Positions 58,386-64,000 of a stretch of 64,000 bases of DNA are shown here, in pieces. The first letter of the stretch is position 1. Every line of letters begins with the position of its first letter. The DNA comes from Endothia cerciana. Its lineage: Eukaryota; Ascomycota; Sordariomycetes; Diaporthales; Cryphonectriaceae. The stretch is taken from contig JALRMH010000009.1 of the NCBI GenBank assembly GCA_026119935.1, positions 186,001-250,000 of the forward strand, in the 5' to 3' direction. A program made the translations under genes and the position numbers. Below the pieces are notes generated by a model that worked only from the letters and a program-made list of their open reading frames with translations, did not search any database and was not told where the DNA came from.

Positions 58386-59158
58386 CTAGAATTTGGCTCG
58401 GCAGCCGTCCCGGCTCTGAATCTGAAGGGGGGATGGGGCCCTTCGGAGTCTGCAGGGCGTCTTTAAGACTTTACCTGCGCGTCCAGGAGCTTGGTGAGTA
58501 GGGCCCGGTCCTAGCCATGGTGCCGCATGCAGCTCAGCCTCAGAGTTCCTCCACCGTTCAAACATCGTTTGTAGCGCGCTCGATATCTCCATGCGTTCTT
58601 GTTTGATTGTAGCCGTCCAGGTTCTTCCTGCTTCCTTTGATTCGAGAAAGGGTCTGTATGGGGACATCCCGTCCAGTTAGCCTGCGTGGATCCCATCGGA
58701 CGATCGACTCCGTGAGTTTCCTCGCGGCGTGCCGGTCCACATGACTATCGCGCACCGACTCGATGATCATGTGAGTGATGTTCCGCTTGCCTTGCTCATG
58801 CTCGAGCACATCATTCCAGGCAGTCTGCCCTTTGACAAAATCCTTATCAGGCTCCCGCTTGACCATGACTGAGGTGAACTCGTTGACCAAAGGCATACCA
58901 CTGTTCTTCAGACCATCGAGTTTGTGGTTATGATCAGAGTGTAATTGCCTCCTTCCATCCCGCTAAGACTCTGGCAGTCATGGGACCGGGTAGAGTGGGT
59001 AGTGATACGGAGACAATGGTGCGCGTGTCGGATAGTGTTGTAGGGTTCAATCGAAGCAGAATCAAGAAGCACTGATTATCGCTCGCCAAAGACACGACGA
59101 GAACGGTATCCTCTGGATACAATGTAGGTTGGGTGCACAACTGGGAGAAGAACTGCAT
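58386..59158 (-). pseudogene. unrecognised protein-like remnant
   Basis: Three minus-strand segments read like real protein but lie in different frames: one beginning MQFFSQLCTQPTLYPEDTV (59158-58934), one with VKGQTAWNDVLEHEQGKR and HMIIESVRDSHVDRHAARK (58896-58558), and one with SPYRPFLESKEAGRTW (to 58386). No clear splice sites join them: a TGA ends the first and the frame changes inside the second. I do not recognise the family. This may be a decayed gene, or a gene with introns I could not place. Confidence 0.3.
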
Positions 59159-59485
59159 GACGAGGTGTGGTTCTTTCTGATGTTCTCTTGTCTTCGGTCC
59201 ACTGCTATCTAAGTGACCAGCTCCTTTCGGCTGCCCTCCCCACTACTGCAGCCTTTTCGCTGAGCTATCGATTTACAAAAGCTGCATGTTTCCGTATGAA
59301 ACATTACACTGGATCCGGTAGGTGTTTCAAAAATAAAGGCTCCGGGGGGGGGGGGAGTGGGGAATTACAGCTGATCTGTCTATATGCCACGGCGAGTGCC
59401 AGGGCCGCCTGCAGTCTATTCCCCAAGCTGCCTCGGATCCGTCGCAACAAGCCGTAACAGTAGCAGCAAGGAGGCCAGAGAAGCC
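59159..59485. other. spacer with G tract
   Basis: About 330 bp between two divergent hypothetical segments, containing a 12-G tract at 59344-59355 and no other feature. Confidence 0.45.
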
Positions 59486-60414
59486 ATGGCATCCAAGCAG
59501 GACCTCGAAGCCACAGTCTTCGGTTCTGACGGGGAGGGCGAGGGTGGCTTCTTCCGGGTGAGAATGACCAACCGGGAAGGCGAAACAAGGGCAAAAAGTT
59601 CTTAGTGGTGGCGTCACTACTGGACGTGGTACATGGAAAGTTGACGGACGGCGCGATTGATACCACGCTTCTGATCGCCAGCTTCCAGTTCCTGCCGGCC
59701 GGTGGGAAGCGGCTTCGTGGAGCAAACATTACCTGGACGTTCACGAGCGACGACCCAGCCGTGGAAGTCGCGGTGGCACGAATCGCTGCGGGGGGAAGAC
59801 GGGCTCTGAATCCTGGCACGCTCAAGCTCGAGGACTCCATCGGGGCCAATGTCAATGTCGGCCGCGGGGTGCGCCCTGTGACGAGCAGCCTGGGAGGGGA
59901 ATATAGACGGAAGGCGGCAAAGGACCTTGAGTACCACACCTTGGTAGATGGCATCGAGAGAATGGAGGGTCGCGGTGAGGGCGGATTTGACCCGGTCCGT
60001 TGGCACCTGAAGGAGAACGAGAGCGACAAGCGAGGGATCCGCAGCATGCTCCAGGTCGGCCTTCTTCTAACGCGCACCGCCCTGCCGGGGATGAAGCCCA
60101 GGCTGGATCCAGCACCGATGTTCAGGGGCGCTATAGACATATCTATCGACAAGGGTTTCTGGTCACAGGCCAGATCCATTGTGGAAAGAGTGTGGAAGAA
60201 GACGGAGAAGGACGAAAACATCGTGTGCCAGTCGGGGACGGATCGGGTGAGCGGACATTTCAGCTTTACTAGGGATAGCCTTAGCGCTATTAGCTTGGTG
60301 GACGACGTTATGTATATGAGTCTGCACGAAAGCTTCGAGGAGCTGCAGGAGGAAAGGGAGAAGAGGAGGAAAACAAAGCAGGGGGGCGAGGAGAGGAAGA
60401 GGCGGGAAGAATAG
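59486..60414 (+). pseudogene. conserved-looking fungal hypothetical gene with one frameshift
   Basis: From the ATG at 59486 (MASKQDLEATVFG) the frame reads through EGGFFRVRMTNREG, then meets a stop at 59602. One base away the sequence continues as KFLVVASLLDVVHGKLTDG and stays open for about 270 codons to 60414, with SFQFLPAGGKRLRGANITWTF and a charged C-terminal coil rich in Glu, Arg and Lys. The change of frame falls at a run of five A (59594-59598), so one missing base would explain it. A 41-bp GTGAGA...AAG segment at 59559-59599 is too short for a comfortable intron. No known domain is recognised. It may be a recent pseudogene or carry a sequencing error; the rest of the gene looks maintained. 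Confidence 0.55.
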
Positions 60415-61316
60415 AACAAGAAGAAGCCGGACAGGGAAGAAACGAGGACGCCGACCAGGACTGCAGCTGCCGCTGGCACGAACACACTGGCTAAGTCTCA
60501 AGGCGGAGGACTGGACAGTCCCATTGGTGAAGTTGCTGCCCTTGGGTATACTACATAGCTCTTGAAATTTTGGCCATGCATCTCTGGCAGCAGCTTACAG
60601 GTAACAAGTGTGGCAGCAGGTAATATGTATAGGTATTTTATTTTTTTAGAACTCCCCATTCGGCGGGCGGAGTGCCATGCAGGATGCGCCGTGTGTTCGG
60701 CCTCCGCATTCTCGACTCCCAGGCTAGGAATATGTCATTTGCATTGTGATTCGGCTCCAGAGAGTTGCAGACCGCTAACGACGGGCGCCATACCTCGAAT
60801 GTTTCGCCTCGTGTGGCGGTCGTCTCAAGGCCGGAGTTCGGGCCTCGTCAGCAAACCTCACGGCCTCGCGTCAGCAGCCATGTCTTCTGTATCACTCCAC
60901 GGTTGATAACCACCAATAGATCTCATCACAGATCAGTATAGGAGGTCTTCGGATGGGTCACGTCCATAGTTCCTGCCCACCACTGGCCGACCACGTCTTC
61001 GAGACGGGACCGGGTCTTCGCTGACTCCAGACCGTGAACATGTTCGAGGGCAGTCTCGGAAAGGAAACAGAGTCACTGTAAATGAGCAGCCACAAGCAAG
61101 CATATTCAAATCCGTAAAAATGAAGCTCGTCCACCACCCTGAAAACTGCGATGTCGACCCGGCATTATCTGTCAATCTCGCTCCCAGCACTCGCCGTGCC
61201 TTGGACGGGCTGGTACCTTAAACTTTCACTCATTGTCATCGGCCACATCCTACGATAGTGTGCCTACACAACCATACATTCTTGATCGGAGAAATTAAGC
61301 CATTCACCCTCCCACA
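60415..61316. other. intergenic, nothing recognised
   Basis: About 0.9 kb before the membrane-protein gene; it should contain its promoter. No coding or repeat signal seen. Confidence 0.45.
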
Positions 61317-62342
61317 ATGTTTCCAGCCGGTCCGGTCACCGCCCTGGTGCTCGGGCTGCTAACGTCCCCGTCACTATGTCTGCCGAGGCCACAACCCGAA
61401 CACGGCACCCGTGCATCAGCGGAACCCTTGTCGACGGCCACGGGCTTGTCCAACTGGGAGATCGTAGTGATCTCGCTCGGCATCATGGTCGGCGTCCTGT
61501 TGCTCTGCTGCCTCGGCGGCGCGTGCGAGGCCATGCTATGCACCAAGCGAAGCCGGCACTCGAGGTCTGATGCGGCGCCTGGCGAGCTGGACCTCGGGTG
61601 CCGGAGCAGCGCGAGGTCGTCACCCACGCTGCGAGGCGACGATGAGAAGGATCAAGATAAGTGCCTCAACTTCGGTGCGTGGAAGGGCAATGTCGACAAG
61701 GGCCGCTACTCCTGGCAGGATGAACAGGGCATCACTACCGAGGTGTTCCAGGACGGCTCGCTGCCTGATGCAGGCCAATCGCGGCGGGCCCTGCGCGTGG
61801 TCAACGGTGATGGGTACGAGCCGAGCGCGGACATGACCACCAACGGACAGACGTCTACCGGACAGGAGCACCGGGGGCCCGGGATGCTCAACTCGCCGCA
61901 GTTTCTCGTAGGCGACGAGCAGGACGAGGCGGACTACGAGCGCGAGATGTCTAATCACGCGCAGGGGGTCGTCAGCCCTCTGAGTTCTAATTCTCCTACT
62001 GCCGTATGGACTGATGAATCAGGGCACTCGACGCCGACCAAAGCGCCGCGGATGCCTTGGGCCGACGACGAGCCATCAGAGGAGGCGGCGGCTGAATACT
62101 CGACCGATGAGAAGGCGGAGGAGCGGTTCTCGCTCCATGGTGGTGTTCACCATGAGCAGGAACTAGAAAACCAGCACAATGAAAGCCGCAACCTACTTGC
62201 AAGCGGTCGGAGGATAACACACGTGTTTCCTTGGATGCCGGCGGAGGAGGTCGAGCCATCGCCGGGGCGAAATGCGGAGACTGATTCCAATCATACATCG
62301 GAGGAGGCACTGCCATTGACGCATCCCACAAGGTTTATTTAA
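61317..62342 (+). CDS. single-pass membrane protein with disordered acidic tail
   Basis: Single exon, 341 residues. A signal peptide (about 1-22), a short outer segment with Pro and Ser, and one membrane helix at about residues 48-70 (WEIVVISLGIMVGVLLLCC) are followed by basic residues and a 260-residue cytosolic tail rich in Glu, Asp, Ser and Gly. The layout is type I. I recognise no domain. Fungal proteins of this shape include wall-stress sensors and adhesion-type proteins, but the outer part here is too short (about 25 residues) for a WSC or Mid2-like sensor. The GC-rich reading frame with clear signal and helix makes it a real gene; function unknown. Confidence 0.7.
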   Translation: MFPAGPVTALVLGLLTSPSLCLPRPQPEHGTRASAEPLSTATGLSNWEIVVISLGIMVGVLLLCCLGGACEAMLCTKRSRHSRSDAAPGELDLGCRSSARSSPTLRGDDEKDQDKCLNFGAWKGNVDKGRYSWQDEQGITTEVFQDGSLPDAGQSRRALRVVNGDGYEPSADMTTNGQTSTGQEHRGPGMLNSPQFLVGDEQDEADYEREMSNHAQGVVSPLSSNSPTAVWTDESGHSTPTKAPRMPWADDEPSEEAAAEYSTDEKAEERFSLHGGVHHEQELENQHNESRNLLASGRRITHVFPWMPAEEVEPSPGRNAETDSNHTSEEALPLTHPTRFI

Positions 62343-63227
62343 GCAGCACGCTGAGAAAGGAGTTTCGGGGTAAGGGAGTGTTGCTTGCAACACAACACAC
62401 CATAGATCAACCTTTGTCTTTGAATAACCACGGTGATTGTATGTTGATAATACCCAGAATTACTTTGACTTTTATTCGCACGCGTTGAATAGGCCATAAT
62501 CTCTTATATAATAACTCGAGACAAGAGTCCATGGGGTGCAATATCGTGCTGTGCTTCTCAAAAGCTATAAGTATGGTAATTATTCTAATAGCCCATTTTC
62601 TCTATTCAGTCCAGCCTCACTCCTCCAAGTATCCCTGAATGCCTCACCTGGCTAGCTGAGGGTCAGGTATAGGCACGTGCTCCCACATAAGCGTACAGAA
62701 CTAATATTGCATATCAGGCCGCAAAATCAGATATCAGCTGCGGACATTGTGACAGCTCTAAACCGATGGCCATCCCTGGTGCTGACGAGGAATGATGTTG
62801 GCTATTTGGCTGCGTAGAAGGTAGCCGCTCACAGAGATTACCACTTTGGCCTGGCCCGTCTCTTGAACCATCAGTTCTCTACGGTATAATACTTAAATCG
62901 GGCTATCTTCGGCTTGTGACTGCCTCCAGGGCACTCATATGGCTCATGATTACAGATCTCGATGGTGGAACTCGACCGATGGCTCATGGTTGCGGATGTT
63001 GAATTGTGAGGCTTAAGCACTGCTACCCAAAACCGCGAATTTATATAGCTTGACCATTCCGAACTATGCAACTTGAGGCAAGATCATTTCGAAAGGCCCG
63101 GTGGCAGGGCGTAGTGCTAGTGAAAATCGTAGCATGCCTCTAGTTGTGGAGCTCACCAGGCACCGCTTAACATGAGCTTGCTAGCACGGTAGGTCTCTTG
63201 CAGTCATTTGTCCTTGACCTCATGTAG
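62343..63227. other. intergenic, nothing recognised
   Basis: About 0.9 kb, A+T rich, with stops in all frames and no repeat noticed. Confidence 0.5.
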
Positions 63228-63435
63228 ATCCTTAGCGCATGCTATTTCACATATAAGGCAGGGTGCCTCAACGGTGCAGGCGGAGAGCTTCCAGACGCTC
63301 ACCTGTACAGCATGTATTGCCTGTGCAACGATGACGTGGGCGGGTGAGACGGATCACCTTGGTGCCATTATTGGTGACTTTGGCAGGAAGTGTAACAAGC
63401 TGGACAACAGCTGGTACTGTAAGTCTTCGTAGCCT
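63228..63435 (+). pseudogene. Cys-rich small secreted protein, partial or remnant
   Basis: After a TAG at 63225-63227, which could be an acceptor, the frame reads CYFTYKAGCLNGAGG, then HLYSMYCLCNDDVGG. This resembles fungal small secreted proteins with a CxNGxGG...YCxC pattern. A GTGAGA...CAG segment of 43 bp would join it to KCNKLDNSWYCKSS and a stop near 63433; the same end is also open in another frame. Cys spacing and the final WYC fit the family. No signal-peptide exon could be found upstream, so the gene is incomplete here, or its first exon is unrecognised or lost. Effector-like or antimicrobial roles are known for similar proteins, but none is shown here. Confidence 0.35.
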
Positions 63436-64000
63436 GGCTACTTGGAAGTAAAAAAAACCCGGTGCTTTGCCTCGAATGGGTGAATTTAGAGGTACTGAAC
63501 CTGCGAACAGACAGCGGTGTCTCGAGTCCCGGAAGCAGCCACATTCTGTCCTGCCTTTGGATTGACTGGGATGGCGAACATCCCTACACGGCAGTTCAGG
63601 TCAACTGGTTCAACATGAAGGCGAACAAGCAGGACACGCGCCTCAAAAAGAATGTCTCCAACCTCAACTATGTCATCTGTAACTCTCCAACCTTCACAGT
63701 TTGTAGGTGGAATCAAGTGCATCGAGTTTACCTATTCTTCATCACCTTCTACTTTCTACATAGACCCTCTATCTCTCCCCTTGTCGTCCCTCCAAATACC
63801 TTGCAAAGCATACATGGCAGTTCTTTCCGATCCACTCAGCGATCCAATAATTGGCCAGCTCCGCCCACATTCAGTGAAGGTAGCTAATCACTTTGAGATA
63901 CATAGACACCCAGCCTGGCTATAAGGGGCCCCTCAGAATATGGGACCCGGTCCGCCTGCTACCCTGGTCAGCCCATCAATTGAAGCTTTACTATAAGCAG
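63436..64000. other. right edge, one open frame of doubtful status
   Basis: A plus-strand frame from about 63462 to 63887 (141 codons) includes a protein-like middle (WFNMKANKQDTRLKKNVSN and YVICN) but ends in a low-quality tail. It may be an exon linked to the Cys-rich segment just upstream, whose last codons overlap a GTAAGT. I cannot define a gene before the window ends. Confidence 0.3.

Noticed and set aside
59304..60485. 393-codon open frame on the minus strand
   Set aside because: It is antisense to the better-supported plus-strand hypothetical gene, with a Phe/Ser/Pro-rich composition that comes from the reverse of charged coil codons.
1..64000. Transposable-element or CRISPR-type content
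   Set aside because: No reverse transcriptase, transposase, long terminal repeat or regularly spaced repeat array was recognised by eye; small degraded elements could still be missed.

Overview
The window looks like nuclear DNA of a filamentous ascomycete (Pezizomycotina, probably Sordariomycetes). Genes are split by short introns of about 50-90 bp with GTAAGT-type donors and CTAAC/CTGAC branch points. The protein families are typical of these fungi: a UstYa-type DUF3328 protein, a Clr5-domain protein, a fungal rhodopsin-like 7TM protein, Zn2Cys6 and fungal C2H2 regulators, a GH72 cell-wall enzyme with an X8 domain, DUF3632, and a Helo-like/RhoGAP protein. Exon joins were worked out by hand from splice signals, reading frame and family knowledge. 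No transcript or database evidence was available.

Layout. 1-4.8 kb: no supported gene. 4.8-7.3 kb: a UstYa-like protein on the minus strand and, facing away from it, a candidate small secreted Cys-containing peptide. 11-15.5 kb: a Clr5-domain protein and a 7TM rhodopsin-like protein. 17.5-21 kb: a ferroportin-type (SLC40) transporter tail-to-tail with a C2H2 protein. 23-28.4 kb: a ruined O-methyltransferase, a secreted SurE phosphatase, a ruined L-lactate dehydrogenase and a 2-oxoglutarate/Fe(II) oxygenase. 29.7-40 kb: an MFS drug transporter, a GH72 glucanosyltransferase, a sulfatase and a regulator with two Zn2Cys6 clusters. 42-47.5 kb: an internally deleted methyltransferase, DUF3632, a penicillin-acyltransferase-like Ntn hydrolase and a cupin. 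48.5-55.6 kb: a broken sedolisin peptidase, a short-chain dehydrogenase and a large Helo-like/RhoGAP protein. 59.5-64 kb: a frameshifted hypothetical gene, a single-pass membrane protein and a Cys-rich secreted-protein remnant.

The main theme is decay beside intact genes. At least four recognisable genes are unambiguously broken (O-methyltransferase, lactate dehydrogenase, class I methyltransferase, sedolisin) and a fifth carries one frameshift. Intact genes of secondary-metabolism type (UstYa-like, oxygenase, acyltransferase-like, SDR, cupin, MFS, Zn2Cys6) are scattered rather than forming one obvious cluster, and no PKS, NRPS or terpene synthase backbone is present. The window reads as an accessory region of low gene density. 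The most unusual intact items are the UstYa/small-peptide pair, the Helo-like to RhoGAP fusion, the double-cluster regulator and two neighbouring GC-AG introns.
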